DNA from: a virus
Virus record (IMG/VR): IMGVR_UViG_3300046007_009988
Span: 1-31,770 of that record
DNA length: 31,770 bases
Strand: one strand, 5' to 3'
The notes below the pieces were generated by a model that searched no databases, was not told where the DNA came from, and worked only from the letters and a program-made list of their open reading frames with translations. How positions within the stretch are numbered: the first letter of the stretch is position 1; each line of letters opens with the position of its first letter. The translations under genes and the position numbers were made by a program. Shown here piece by piece: positions 1 to 6,234 of this stretch.

Positions 1-553
1 AGAACGAGACGCCGAGGAAGCCGGCAGCGGGTGCAACCAACGCCGTGAACGCTGCGGAGGAACGATTGCGCGCGAAAAACACGCCCGCAGCAGTCAGTCC
101 GAACGAGTTGGCCCCCGTCTCGTTGAACGGGTCGGCCGCGCCGATGAGGTTGAAGTTATTCCCGCCGAACGCCTGCACATACACCGCATTGTGATTGTTG
201 TTTTGCCCGTCGGCGTTGTTATTGCGACCCGTGTCCAGGTATTTCGTCGTTCCGTTGCCGACGAGTCCTGTCTCGCGGTTGTAGTCACCGGATACGAACG
301 GGCCGTTGTTCGTCGGTGCGCTGCCGACGAGCGGCGTGAGCGCGCCACTGAGCGTCCGCGCCCCCATGAGGATGCAGGACGCCTGGATGGCACTCCAGAT
401 GCCGTCGGCCCGCAGGCCGAGCACGAATTGATTGATCGCCTGCGCTACGGCCGGCTCCAGTTGTTGAGCGTCGGCCTGCTCGACGGCCTGGAGGTACGCC
501 CCAGCGTCGGCGTCCCACGATCGCCGCACGGTCGCCAGGATCGCGAGCGTCAC
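1..553 (-). CDS. Tail-tip / receptor-binding protein, partial at left edge
   Basis: The frame is open from a GTG at 553 to the window edge, so the C-terminus is missing and 184 codons are visible. The GTG overlaps the TGA of the collagen-like fibre gene (GTGA), as at many junctions here. The first 50 residues ([19 protein letters not shown] onward) form an amphipathic helix region. After it come a small hydrophobic stretch ([14 protein letters not shown]), a [19 protein letters not shown] segment and an Asn-rich stretch. This order (helical lead, 'G.GTKYL.T.RNNNAD', then a beta-rich lectin-like part) is familiar from memory in phage tail fibre or receptor-binding proteins placed after collagen-like fibres. 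The exact role and ligand are inference. Confidence 0.7.
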   Translation of the reverse strand, partial: MTLAILATVRRSWDADAGAYLQAVEQADAQQLEPAVAQAINQFVLGLRADGIWSAIQASCILMGARTLSGALTPLVGSAPTNNGPFVSGDYNRETGLVGNGTTKYLDTGRNNNADGQNNNHNAVYVQAFGGNNFNLIGAADPFNETGANSFGLTAAGVFFARNRSSAAFTALVAPAAGFLGVSF

Positions 554-1494
554 ACGATCCTCCAGCGATCCGTAGTGTCGTCGTAGATCGCAACGGCGGC
601 AGCGTTTGCCGCGAGCAGGTAGTCCGCGCCGAACGAGACGAGGAACCGATTGGCTGCCGTGCTGCTCGCGCTCTGGTGGGCAAGCGTGATCGTGAACGAC
701 CCGACGTTGACGAGGACTCTGACCGTGCCGTCGCTCGCGGCCGCCAAGCCAGTGATCGATCGGGCCGCGTCAGACGACAGGCGGTTGATGTCGGCGCTGG
801 CGCCGGCGTAGTCGTTCTGGTTGGACGTGATCTGCGACGGCGACGTGATCGTCGGAGCGACGGCGTCTGCACCGCCGGTCCGATGCGTGGAGGCGTGCGA
901 GGTTGGCGTCCTGGCGTCCGACAGCCGCGCGTCGTTTCCCTGGCAGGCCGTGCCGCTCGAGGTTCCGTAGCTGACGCCGAGCGATCCGCCCGAGGTCGTG
1001 AGTCCCGTGCCGACGGAGATGCCGACCGTTTGCGATGCGTAAGTGATGGGGGCCGTGGCCGAGACGACGCCAGGTTCTCCCTGTGGCCCGGCGGGACCGG
1101 TCGCGCCGGCTGGTCCGGTGGCCCCCGTTGGTCCAGCTGGGCCTGTCGGCCCGGCCGGCCCCTGTTCGCCCTGCTGTCCGGCCGCGCCGGCTGGTCCAGT
1201 AGCGCCGGCCGGCCCGGTTTCGCCGGCCGGTCCTGCTGGGCCTGCTGGGCCTGCTGGGCCCGTGGCGCCCGCTGGTCCAGCCGGGCCAGCTGCTCCAGTG
1301 GCGCCCTGCGGGCCCGCGGGGCCTGCGGCACCTGCTGCCCCCGCGGGGCCGGTTGCACCAGCCGGACCGGTTGGCCCCGTAGGCCCGGCCGGGCCTTGCG
1401 GCCCGACGCCGCCGCTGACCGTGGCGTCGATCTTCGTCCCGCTGGCCGAGACGTCGATCGGGGAGTCGGTCGCCGTGACCTCGATCGGGCTCAT
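550..1494 (-). CDS. Collagen-like tail fibre protein
   Basis: A 314-residue structural protein. Residues 1-30 form a short head. Residues 31-141 are 37 uninterrupted Gly-X-Y triplets dominated by GPA, GAT, GPT and GPQ, the signature of a bacteriophage collagen-like trimeric stalk. The C-terminal 170 residues are Ser/Thr/Ala-rich with phage fibre motifs ([19 protein letters not shown], then HRTGGADAV) and a beta-rich tail ending [10 protein letters not shown]. The ATG overlaps the TGA of the upstream gene (ATGA), so translation is probably coupled. It is expected to trimerise and extend from the tail tip, displaying or supporting the next gene product. The GC-rich repeat tract is prone to length change. 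Confidence 0.88.
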   Translation of the reverse strand: MSPIEVTATDSPIDVSASGTKIDATVSGGVGPQGPAGPTGPTGPAGATGPAGAAGAAGPAGPQGATGAAGPAGPAGATGPAGPAGPAGPAGETGPAGATGPAGAAGQQGEQGPAGPTGPAGPTGATGPAGATGPAGPQGEPGVVSATAPITYASQTVGISVGTGLTTSGGSLGVSYGTSSGTACQGNDARLSDARTPTSHASTHRTGGADAVAPTITSPSQITSNQNDYAGASADINRLSSDAARSITGLAAASDGTVRVLVNVGSFTITLAHQSASSTAANRFLVSFGADYLLAANAAAVAIYDDTTDRWRIV

Positions 1495-1811
1495 CGGTGG
1501 ACCTCGCAGATCCCCTCGAACGCCCGCCGCCTGTACTCGCCCGGGGCCGTCCACGAGATCCGCAGACCGAGCGTCCCGGGAGGCAGGGCGGCGGCCTGCG
1601 AATCGGTGATCGACAGGTTGATCTGGCCGTTCGCCGCGCTGACCACCGTGACGGTGGGCTCCTCGAGGACCGCCAGCGTCACGAGCGAATAGATCTCGGC
1701 CTCCCAGGAGTAGCCCGTCGTGTTGATCGACAGGTCCAGGAGGGTCGCATAGGAGTCGCCCCGGTTGAAGGCGATGTTCAGGTTCCCGGGCAGCTGGTCT
1801 GCTGTTGCCAT
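1491..1811 (-). CDS. Small tail-tip / fibre-attachment protein
   Basis: A 106-residue beta-rich protein beginning [21 protein letters not shown], with a compact immunoglobulin-like or baseplate-like pattern ([52 protein letters not shown]). It lies directly upstream of the collagen-like fibre with an ATGA overlap. The position and the 'G.Y.W.AEI' plus 'L...ISWT' pattern resemble small phage proteins that precede fibre genes and may join fibre to tail (BppU-like N-terminal domain). The family assignment is tentative. No catalytic motif or membrane segment is visible. Confidence 0.65.
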   Translation of the reverse strand: MATADQLPGNLNIAFNRGDSYATLLDLSINTTGYSWEAEIYSLVTLAVLEEPTVTVVSAANGQINLSITDSQAAALPPGTLGLRISWTAPGEYRRRAFEGICEVHR

Positions 1812-1849
1812 GGTCGCAGGGTAGGCCCTTCATTCCGGCCCGGTGAACC

Positions 1850-2209
1850 TCACTCGGGCCTGCCGTGCCACTTGCTGTCCCGTTCCTCGTCGGTCCACCT
1901 GGCCTGGATCTCGGCCGTCAGGGCCCCGTAGATCTCCTCCGGGGTCGGATCGGACGGCTGGATCCTGGGGCGGCCCGGGCGACCTCGGCCCGGCCTGGGC
2001 AGGTCCGCGAGCTGGTCGGCGAGCCGCTGGCGGATCAGGCCGACGCTGACGCCGGCGGCGCGGGCCGCCTGGTCGCGGGTCGCCCCCGACCTCCAGGCCG
2101 CCCGCACGGCCCGCTCCTGCTCGCGCGTCAGGAGCGTCTTCGTGCAGCCACGGAGGCGGCCATTCCTCGATCGTGCGACCTGGAGCCTGGCCAGCCTGGA
2201 ACGGCTCAC
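1850..2209 (-). CDS. Helix-turn-helix DNA-binding protein (phage, rusA-linked)
   Basis: A 119-residue basic protein. A GTG start overlaps the rusA stop (GTGA). Residues about 35-70 ([14 protein letters not shown], then [19 protein letters not shown]) read as a resolvase/sigma-type helix-turn-helix. A Pro/Arg-rich linker ([15 protein letters not shown]) leads to a C-terminal segment ([21 protein letters not shown]) of a kind I recall as recurring in planctomycete phage proteins. Its place after rusA and before the fibre genes suggests a late-gene regulator or small DNA-packaging partner, but function is not established. Confidence 0.7.
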   Translation of the reverse strand: MSRSRLARLQVARSRNGRLRGCTKTLLTREQERAVRAAWRSGATRDQAARAAGVSVGLIRQRLADQLADLPRPGRGRPGRPRIQPSDPTPEEIYGALTAEIQARWTDEERDSKWHGRPE

Positions 2210-2658
2210 GAGTCCGGCCTCCGGATCGTGACGACGAGCCGCGCGTTCTCCCCAGGCTCGGCGAACCGCTTCCGGCCGCCATGAGCGACGACCTGGGCGT
2301 CGTCGAGCCACACGCCGGCCCCGGCCGTCACCGCGTCCCAGACCGCCTTCTCCAGGTTGTCGAGGTCGCCGCAGTTCCTGCCCGGGAACGCCGGAGCGGT
2401 CTTCCGCAGACTGCCATCGGCGGCCCGGTGCGATGCGGCGCGGCCGAACACGGCCTCGAACGAGACCTCGTGCGGGCCGGCCGAGATCTCCCAGCCGGCC
2501 CGGCGAGCTCGAGCAGCTGCTGCCAGGGCGATCGCCTGCTTGTAGGCCTTCAGACCGCGCCCGTCCGGCGTGTACATCCGCCCGCCGCGCGTGGCCCGGG
2601 CCCGCGGCTGCGGCAGCGGGTCGCCAGGAATCTCGAACGTGATCGAGGTCGCATCCAT
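2206..2658 (-). CDS. rusA: RusA-family Holliday junction resolvase
   Basis: A 150-residue endodeoxyribonuclease of the RusA family. It would cleave Holliday junctions and branched DNA during replication or recombination before packaging. The N-terminus has the family pattern FEIPGDPLPQPRARATRGG with MYTPDGRGLKAYK. The core has the diagnostic acidic cluster: Asp98 and Asp100 in GDLDNL, and Asp119/Asp120 in WLDDAQVV, followed by KRFAEPGENARLVVTI. These match the catalytic aspartates of RusA. An ATG at 2658 is chosen because the family's first strand (ITFEIPG) follows directly. A GTG four codons upstream is possible. The cassette array lies just upstream. Confidence 0.92.
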   Translation of the reverse strand: MDATSITFEIPGDPLPQPRARATRGGRMYTPDGRGLKAYKQAIALAAAARARRAGWEISAGPHEVSFEAVFGRAASHRAADGSLRKTAPAFPGRNCGDLDNLEKAVWDAVTAGAGVWLDDAQVVAHGGRKRFAEPGENARLVVTIRRPDS

Positions 2659-2810
2659 GCGACCCGTCACGGTATCGGGACCAGCGGGTGAATCCAGCGA
2701 GCATGGTTGGCCGTTTATCCATGCCTGGTAACAGCGGCAGTCTGCGCCTCACGGCCGCGCCGCGCGAATCGCCGGGACGTTATCCGACTTGGCGGCATTT
2801 ACGCTGGTCT

Positions 2811-2838
2811 GTTGAATCACTGGTTATGCCAGTTCAAC
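2811..2838. other. Inverted repeat at the left end of the cassette array
   Basis: The arms GTTGAA (2811-2816) and TTCAAC (2833-2838) enclose a second pairing pair (CTGG / CCAG), forming a bulged hairpin over the last codon and stop of the neighbouring small gene. It marks where the cassette-like region stops and phage sequence resumes. It could be a weak terminator, though it has no T-run, or a degenerate recombination site. From here to the rusA start (2659-2810) I see no convincing gene. Confidence 0.4.
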
Positions 2839-3055
2839 GAATCGCCGTGTAGCCAGTTCCGCCCGTGTAGCCCGATCCGCGAGTCCGCCTGCGCTTAGTC
2901 ACGGTTTCCTGCGACTTATCGCGTACAGCCAGTCGAACGGATCGCTCGTAGCAATCGCGGCACAGACCATGATTTACAGCCAGCCCAGTAGTCGAAATGC
3001 TGTATTCAATCGGTGACATTTGGCAGTCGCGGCAGAATCGCCTGTCCTTGGCCAT
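2834..3055 (-). CDS. Small zinc-ribbon-like protein, cassette ORF 4
   Basis: A 73-residue protein with two CxxC pairs, CRDC at residues 8-11 and CRDC at 32-35, spaced as in a four-Cys zinc ribbon. A basic, Gly-rich tail follows (KRRRTRGSGYTGGTGYTAIR). No family is recognised. The ATG follows the GTTATGC box of repeat A by a few bases, and the TGA is part of TGAAC, as in the other genes of this array. Base composition is visibly less GC-rich than the flanking phage genes. There is no Shine-Dalgarno sequence. It may be a DNA- or RNA-binding or host-interaction protein, but this is unknown. Confidence 0.6.
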   Translation of the reverse strand: MAKDRRFCRDCQMSPIEYSISTTGLAVNHGLCRDCYERSVRLAVRDKSQETVTKRRRTRGSGYTGGTGYTAIR

Positions 3056-3061
3056 AGCGGC

Positions 3062-3148
3062 ATAACCACGCGATGCAGCGGACCCGCGATGCCGTCTGCC
3101 GGAATGGTAAGTCAGCGGTCGCGGGCCGCTGATCGCTAGCGTTCTGCC
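3062..3148. repeat. attC-like element A
   Basis: This imperfect palindrome separates cassette ORFs 3 and 4. The plus strand shows AAC (3064-3066), 7 nt, then TGCAGCGGAC, an inner stem (CCCGCGA / TCGCGGG), a loop containing ATGGTAAGT, then GGCCGCTGATCGC, and GTT at 3141-3143. The outer arms GCGAT-CAGCGG and CCGCTG-ATCGC pair fully apart from one unpaired G in the left arm. The 6 + 10 nt spacing before GTT is identical in all four elements. The TAG stop of the adjacent gene (3148-3150) lies at the edge of the GTT/AAC box. Confidence 0.72.
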
Positions 3149-3555
3149 TACTCGTCAGTCTTCATTCGCCGCCGCCTGTGCTGGATGGCGCTGATGCTGC
3201 GCCCAAGCAACGCCGACAACTCCCTGTCAGTCCCGGTATGAGTCACAAGCAACTCGGTTTCTTTTGCCGTCCATCTCGTTTGCCGTTGGCTTGCGTTTTC
3301 CCAGCCAGCGTAGTACCGGCCCTTGTCTTTGTGCCGACGCTCTGACCGATAATTGGAAACAACGTCGCGCGGTATTTTCCGCTTCTTCTCTGGATGCCGT
3401 TCCATGTATCGCCGCCATGCCGCTCGCGTGCGATCGCGGTTCAGTCTGTTCCATTCCTTTCGGTACTCCAGCCCAGTCAGCCCGACCGGCTTGCGAGTCT
3501 CCCGCATGGCAGAACCAACGGATGCAGCGGACAGCGTGGCATCGTCTTTAGGCAT
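3148..3555 (-). CDS. Myb/SANT-like HTH protein, cassette ORF 3
   Basis: A 135-residue highly basic protein. Its C-terminal part (RWTAKETELLVTHTGTDREL, then SALLGRSISAIQHRRRRM) is a Myb/SANT-like three-helix DNA-binding motif. Upstream is an Arg/Lys-rich region (EYRKEWNRLNRDRTRAAWRR, then ERHPEKKRKIP) reminiscent of HNH- or homing-nuclease-associated proteins, though no nuclease residues are visible. The ATG at 3555 has a fair ribosome site (AAAGGA, 6 nt spacing) but lies inside the loop of repeat B, so the first 16 residues are encoded by the repeat arm. A second ATG at 3507 follows the GTTCTGCC box directly and may be the cassette's own start. Confidence 0.68.
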   Translation of the reverse strand: MPKDDATLSAASVGSAMRETRKPVGLTGLEYRKEWNRLNRDRTRAAWRRYMERHPEKKRKIPRDVVSNYRSERRHKDKGRYYAGWENASQRQTRWTAKETELLVTHTGTDRELSALLGRSISAIQHRRRRMKTDE

Positions 3556-3598
3556 GGTGAGTCCTTTCATCGCTGCCGCTGATCCTGCGTGTTCTACG
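3511..3598. repeat. attC-like element B
   Basis: Same architecture as element A. AAC (3513-3515), 7 nt, TGCAGCGGAC, an inner stem ACAGCG / CGCTG, a loop with ATGGTGAGT, then GCCGCTGATCC, and GTT at 3591-3593. The outer stem here is CGGAT / ATCCTG rather than GCGAT / ATCGC, so both arms changed together. One unpaired G sits at the same place in the left arm. The TAG of the upstream gene is within TAGAAC on the minus strand. Confidence 0.72.
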
Positions 3599-3599
3599 A

Positions 3600-3841
3600 G
3601 TTGTCCCAGTCCAACATCTTCGCCCCGCTTGAAAGCCTCTCCGCGAAAGTCTGTCGCCGCTCGATGCCGGTCGCCGTCCGCTCTGGCCGCGGCGTGCAAG
3701 TGTGCTTCTCGCCGCAGTAAAAGACCCGCCCGCAGGCGATGCAGGAATGGCCGCCGCACGGCTCGTTTTCTTTGTATCCACGGATGCACGTAGAACCACG
3801 CGATGCAGACGGACCCGCGAGAGCGTCGGTAGGTTTGTTCA
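3600..3841 (-). CDS. Cys-rich zinc-finger-like protein, cassette ORF 2
   Basis: An 80-residue ORF whose central part (CGGHSCIACGRVFYCGEKHT) has closely spaced Cys/His residues (C..C.....C.....C) typical of a small metal-binding knuckle. The only in-frame ATG (3841) lies in the loop of repeat C, without a Shine-Dalgarno sequence. Residues 1-22 are therefore translated from the repeat arm, and no ATG, GTG or TTG follows the recombination box in frame. The stop is the TAG of TAGAAC in repeat B. Function is unknown. The frame is supported by the Cys pattern and by its fit between two repeats. Confidence 0.5.
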
Positions 3842-3880
3842 TGGTCGTAGGTCGCGGGCCGCTGATCGCTGGCGTTATCC
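3791..3880. repeat. attC-like element C
   Basis: AAC (3794-3796), 7 nt, TGCAGACGGAC with one extra A compared with A and B, an inner stem CCCGCGA / TCGCGGG, a long loop containing ATGGTCGT, then GCCGCTGATCGC, and GTT at 3874-3876. Besides the conserved unpaired G, the inserted A gives a second bulge. The TAA of the GIY-YIG-like gene is part of GATAAC at the right box, on the minus strand. Confidence 0.7.
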
Positions 3881-4258
3881 AGTCCGAATCCATTCCCCGT
3901 CGATGTGCAGGTGGCGACACGCCACGAGCATGTCGGCCTCGCATCTTTCGGCCACCGGACGCCTCGCCATTCGGCACCTCCGCAGAATCCGCCACGATGC
4001 AATCGGGAACGTCTTGGCGAAGTCCTCCATCCGCTTCTCGGCGTCTTGCGAAATGCCGATCTTCCAGTACGTCCGCTCGCCGCAGGTCGCCTCGATCCAA
4101 TACACGTCGCACCCGAGCCGATCGCGAGTGGCCGTCGCCCGGCTCGCAACGTATGCGTCCCAGCAAGCCTCCGGCGTTCCCAGCCATTCGGCTTGGTTCT
4201 CCTCGACGCGGATGCCAGCGTCGAGAGCCGCAAACGCAAACTGTGATCGTGTGCTCAT
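3875..4258 (-). CDS. GIY-YIG / T5orf172-like nuclease domain protein, cassette ORF 1
   Basis: A 127-residue protein. Residues 50-110 (DVYWIEAT, RTYWKIGISQDAEKRMEDF, then FPIASWRILRRCRM) match the shape of the T5orf172 branch of GIY-YIG nucleases. An aromatic strand, a YWKIGIS strand, a conserved Arg in KR and a following Pro-Trp strand are all visible. A Cys/His-rich end (RCEADMLVACRHLHIDGEWI) supplies a Glu that could bind metal. If active it would nick or cut DNA, and proteins of this type occur in mobile DNA. Catalytic competence is not certain. The ATG follows the GTTATCCA box of repeat D directly, and the stop falls in TAAC of repeat C, so the gene fills the cassette exactly. Confidence 0.65.
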   Translation of the reverse strand: MSTRSQFAFAALDAGIRVEENQAEWLGTPEACWDAYVASRATATRDRLGCDVYWIEATCGERTYWKIGISQDAEKRMEDFAKTFPIASWRILRRCRMARRPVAERCEADMLVACRHLHIDGEWIRTG

Positions 4259-4260
4259 TG

Positions 4261-4316
4261 GATAACCAGCGGATGAAGCGGACGGCGGGGCCGCCGCTTA
4301 TCCTGCGTGTTCTCAG
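4261..4316. repeat. attC-like element D (shortest)
   Basis: A compact element of about 55 bp. AAC (4264-4266), 7 nt, TGAAGCGGAC, a short inner stem GGC / GCC, then GCCGCTTATCC, and GTT at 4309-4311. Relative to A-C, the arm CAGCGG/CCGCTG has become AAGCGG/CCGCTT, a compensatory change that keeps the stem. The unpaired G is retained. Its length and layout resemble the classic 59-base element. The minus-strand box TGAGAAC contains the stop of the phage-side membrane protein gene, so this is the junction between phage operon and array. Confidence 0.72.
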
Positions 4317-4480
4317 GCCTCGTCCTCCGGCGGCTTGGCCTTGCCCTGGGCGACGAGCTCGACGTAGGCCCGCAGGATCCGCACGTTCTTCCAGGCCGTG
4401 TACTCGGCCAGCACCGCCCGCACCGTCAGGAACACCAGCATCCCGACGCAGGCGACGAGTAGCTTCGCTTCGATGGTCAT
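4313..4480 (-). CDS. Small single-pass membrane protein
   Basis: A 55-residue protein whose ATG overlaps the replication gene stop (ATGA). Residues 5-25 (AKLLVACVGMLVFLTVRAVL) form one transmembrane helix, followed by an amphipathic, charged tail (WKNVRILRAYVELVAQGKAK, ending PPEDEA). It is the last phage-coupled gene before the cassette-like array, and its TGA is embedded in the box of repeat D. Function is unknown. Possible roles are membrane anchoring of replication or superinfection interference. Confidence 0.65.
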   Translation of the reverse strand: MTIEAKLLVACVGMLVFLTVRAVLAEYTAWKNVRILRAYVELVAQGKAKPPEDEA

Positions 4481-5349
4481 GCGACCTCCTCCCGGAACTT
4501 CGCCGCGAGCGCGGCCTTCGTGGCCTCGAACCTGGCAGCGTCCTCGCCGCTCCAAGCCTGCGGCGGCGGTCGGTCGTCCAGGCCGCGCGGGCCAGACGAT
4601 GGCGACAGCCTCCGCGGGTCGTCGAACTCCTGCTCGAGCACCTTCGCCGTGAACCGCCGCCCGGCCTTCGCGCCACAGAACTGGCCGAGCGGCACCGGGC
4701 TCGTGAAGAACCGGCAGCCCGGCAGCCGGTCGATCGCCTTCAGGGCCTCCTGGAGCCAGCCAGGCTCGGCGAGCCGCTCCAGGGCTGCCGCCGGCAGGCC
4801 ATCGGCCCCGTAGGGCTTCACGCGGGCAGGGTGGGCCCGTGCGGCGGCGTTCCAGGCCGCCCGCAGGGTCTCCCCGTCCGCGGACACGTCTGGAGGTGTA
4901 GGAGGAGAAACTGTCCTCTCCTCTCCTCTAGTGCGCTTTTGCTGCGCTTGAGCGCACTCGTCGGGTGCGCTTTTGCTGCGCCTCGGCGCACCATTTGCGC
5001 ACGCCTGCCGTGCCCGGCCTGCCCTCTCGAGGTGCAGGGCGCGGGACTTGGCAGACTGGGAAAACCTGCGACCCCACCCGGGGATCTCGGCCGTCCCGTC
5101 CTGGGCGAACCGGATCCAGCCGACGGTCTCGACCGCCTGCCAGAAGTCCGGGTCGCCACCGCACGTCCGAGCCAGCCGTCCAGGCGTGGTCCTGATCGTG
5201 CCGTCGTCGCTGTTCAAGCTCGCCCACCCCCACAGCTTCCAGAGGCGGTAGCAGACGACCTCGACCCGCTCGCCGGTGATGTCGATCAGCTCCTGGACCT
5301 CGGGCTTCTGGTCGAGGGCGATGTCGATGGGGAGCCATTCACCGGCCAT
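4477..5349 (-). CDS. Phage replication initiator / replisome organiser-like protein
   Basis: A 290-residue protein. The N-terminal ~100 residues (EWLPIDIALDQKPEVQELID, EVVCYRLWKLWGWAS, TPGRLARTCGG) match the winged-helix start of phage replication proteins of the DnaD/O-like type, which bind the origin and load the helicase. A charged Arg/Lys/Gln linker (about 105-150) carries repeated DNA motifs. The C-terminal part (ETLRAAWNAAARAHPARVK, LQEALKAIDRLPGCRFF, then GRRFTAKVLEQEF) is the usual DnaD-like tail. GGAGG lies 7 nt upstream of the ATG. The gene overlaps the preceding winged-helix gene by 11 nt. Partner helicase and helicase loader genes are not seen in the window. Confidence 0.75.
   Translation of the reverse strand: MAGEWLPIDIALDQKPEVQELIDITGERVEVVCYRLWKLWGWASLNSDDGTIRTTPGRLARTCGGDPDFWQAVETVGWIRFAQDGTAEIPGWGRRFSQSAKSRALHLERAGRARQACANGAPRRSKSAPDECAQAQQKRTRGEERTVSPPTPPDVSADGETLRAAWNAAARAHPARVKPYGADGLPAAALERLAEPGWLQEALKAIDRLPGCRFFTSPVPLGQFCGAKAGRRFTAKVLEQEFDDPRRLSPSSGPRGLDDRPPPQAWSGEDAARFEATKAALAAKFREEVA
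4931..5002. repeat. Iteron-like direct and inverted repeats, candidate replication origin
   Basis: A 17-bp direct repeat GTGCGCTTTTGCTGCGC occurs exactly at 4931-4947 and 4965-4981, 34 bp apart. Each copy is followed by its inverse hexamer GCGCAC (4952-4957 and 4986-4991), with a further GCGCAC at 4997-5002. The cluster lies in the linker-coding part of the replication gene, as the lambda origin lies inside gene O. The 34-bp period is not a multiple of three, so the two copies encode different residues and the repetition is a DNA-level feature. Origin function is inferred. Confidence 0.55.
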
Positions 5350-5689
5350 GGGTTGCCCTCCAGACCCTCGCCCCTGCCGTCCCGTGCCCCTTCCTCCTGG
5401 CCGCGTGCCCCACGGCCTCTATCAGCCCGCGCCGCGCGAGCGTCCCGATCACCGCCCCGAACGCCCGCGCGTCGTGCGGCACCAGGCCGAGCCGCTGGCA
5501 GTGGTCGACGATCTCCTCGCCCGAGCGGGCCCGGCCGTCCGCCAGCAGCTCGAGCACCGCGGCCCTGGCACGGTCGGCGTCGAACGCCGTCACCCGCTCA
5601 GCCTTCTCCAGGCAGGCCTGGGCGGCCGCCTGGCCGCGGCAGAGGGCCACGAGCGGCAGATCCGCGTCGGCTTCGATGAACGTCCCCAT
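5339..5689 (-). CDS. Winged-helix domain protein
   Basis: A 116-residue protein. GGAGG lies 7 nt before the ATG, which shares one base with the previous stop (TGATG). Residues about 45-110 (RARAAVLELLADGRARSGEE, QRLGLVPHDARAFGAVIGTL, ARRGLIEAVG) read as a winged helix with the wing at GHAARRKGHGTAGARVW. It lies immediately before the replication initiator and overlaps it. Such small winged-helix proteins occur next to phage replication initiators and may assist origin binding or regulation. No enzymatic motif is visible. Confidence 0.65.
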   Translation of the reverse strand: MGTFIEADADLPLVALCRGQAAAQACLEKAERVTAFDADRARAAVLELLADGRARSGEEIVDHCQRLGLVPHDARAFGAVIGTLARRGLIEAVGHAARRKGHGTAGARVWRATHGR

Positions 5690-5877
5690 CACCCGGCCTC
5701 CCGCTTCGTCAGCCAATCGCGGCGGAACTGCTGCCAGCCGGCGGTGCCTCCGCAGACCCTGTAGGCGTGGTAGGCGATCACCGCGGACTCGAGGTCCGGG
5801 TCGGCCGCCGCGGCGTCCTTCGCCTTGCGGGCGGCGAGCTCTTCGCGCTCGCGCTCCTGCAACCAGGCCGGCTTCAC
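5689..5877 (-). CDS. Small helical protein of unknown function
   Basis: A 62-residue protein started by a GTG that overlaps the preceding TGA (GTGA), with GGGAGG upstream. The N-terminal half is a strongly charged helix (KPAWLQEREREELAARKAKD). The C-terminal half contains VIAYHAYRVCGGTAGWQQFR, then a Lys/Arg-rich end. No family is recognised. It is kept because of coupled translation, length and codon usage like the flanking genes. Confidence 0.6.
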   Translation of the reverse strand: MKPAWLQEREREELAARKAKDAAAADPDLESAVIAYHAYRVCGGTAGWQQFRRDWLTKREAG

Positions 5878-6074
5878 TGGTTCCTCCCTGCGATCACCGC
5901 CTCGCACTGCTCGATCCGCATGGCCTGGGTCTCGACGCGCCGCATGTAGTCCCGCAGGATCTGCGAGATCAGGCCGCAGTTCACGCCGAATTGGCCGTCG
6001 CCGTATCGGGCCATGAAGTCGAGGTACAGCAGGGCGTCGGCTGCGGAACTGATGGGCGGCGCGTCCTTCGGCAT
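5874..6074 (-). CDS. Small hypothetical early protein
   Basis: A 66-residue protein (MPKDAPPISSAADALLYLDF...). GGAGG with 7 nt spacing decides for the ATG at 6074 over the adjacent GTG at 6077. Predicted mostly helical, with a coiled-coil-like end (ILRDYMRRVETQAMRIEQCE). Family unknown. The 160-nt spacer upstream (6075-6234) is GC-rich with a short palindrome CCCCGTCACGGGG just ahead of the ribosome site, and I see no convincing gene in it. Confidence 0.58.
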   Translation of the reverse strand: MPKDAPPISSAADALLYLDFMARYGDGQFGVNCGLISQILRDYMRRVETQAMRIEQCEAVIAGRNQ

Positions 6075-6234
6075 CACTGAACCTCCGTGTGTGTGCCCCG
6101 TGACGGGGGGCGGCCGGTCGACGCCCGCGCGGGAGGCCCGCGTCGTCGACTGCCGGCGATTCGTCGCGTCCTCCGGCTGCGCTCTCCCCGGGGCCGGAAA
6201 GTGCAGCCCCTGCGGCCGGGAGCGGCCGGAAGTC

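Noticed and set aside
1043-1609. Plus-strand ORF rich in Gly-Pro-Ala opposite the collagen-like fibre gene
   Set aside because: It is the complement of the GPA/GPT repeats (GGCCCGGCC-type triplets read as similar amino acids on both strands). The minus frame has a proper start overlap and a continuing C-terminal domain.
2700-2833. A fifth attC-like site after the last cassette
   Set aside because: TAAC/GTTA words occur (for example near 2728 and 2780), but the arms do not pair and the 6+10 spacing is absent. Only a simple hairpin at 2811-2838 is seen.
3594-5679. Long ORFs spanning the cassette region and the replication gene on either strand
   Set aside because: They cross the repeats and are Arg/Pro-rich translations of high-GC DNA. 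The short ORFs fit the boxes and carry recognisable motifs.
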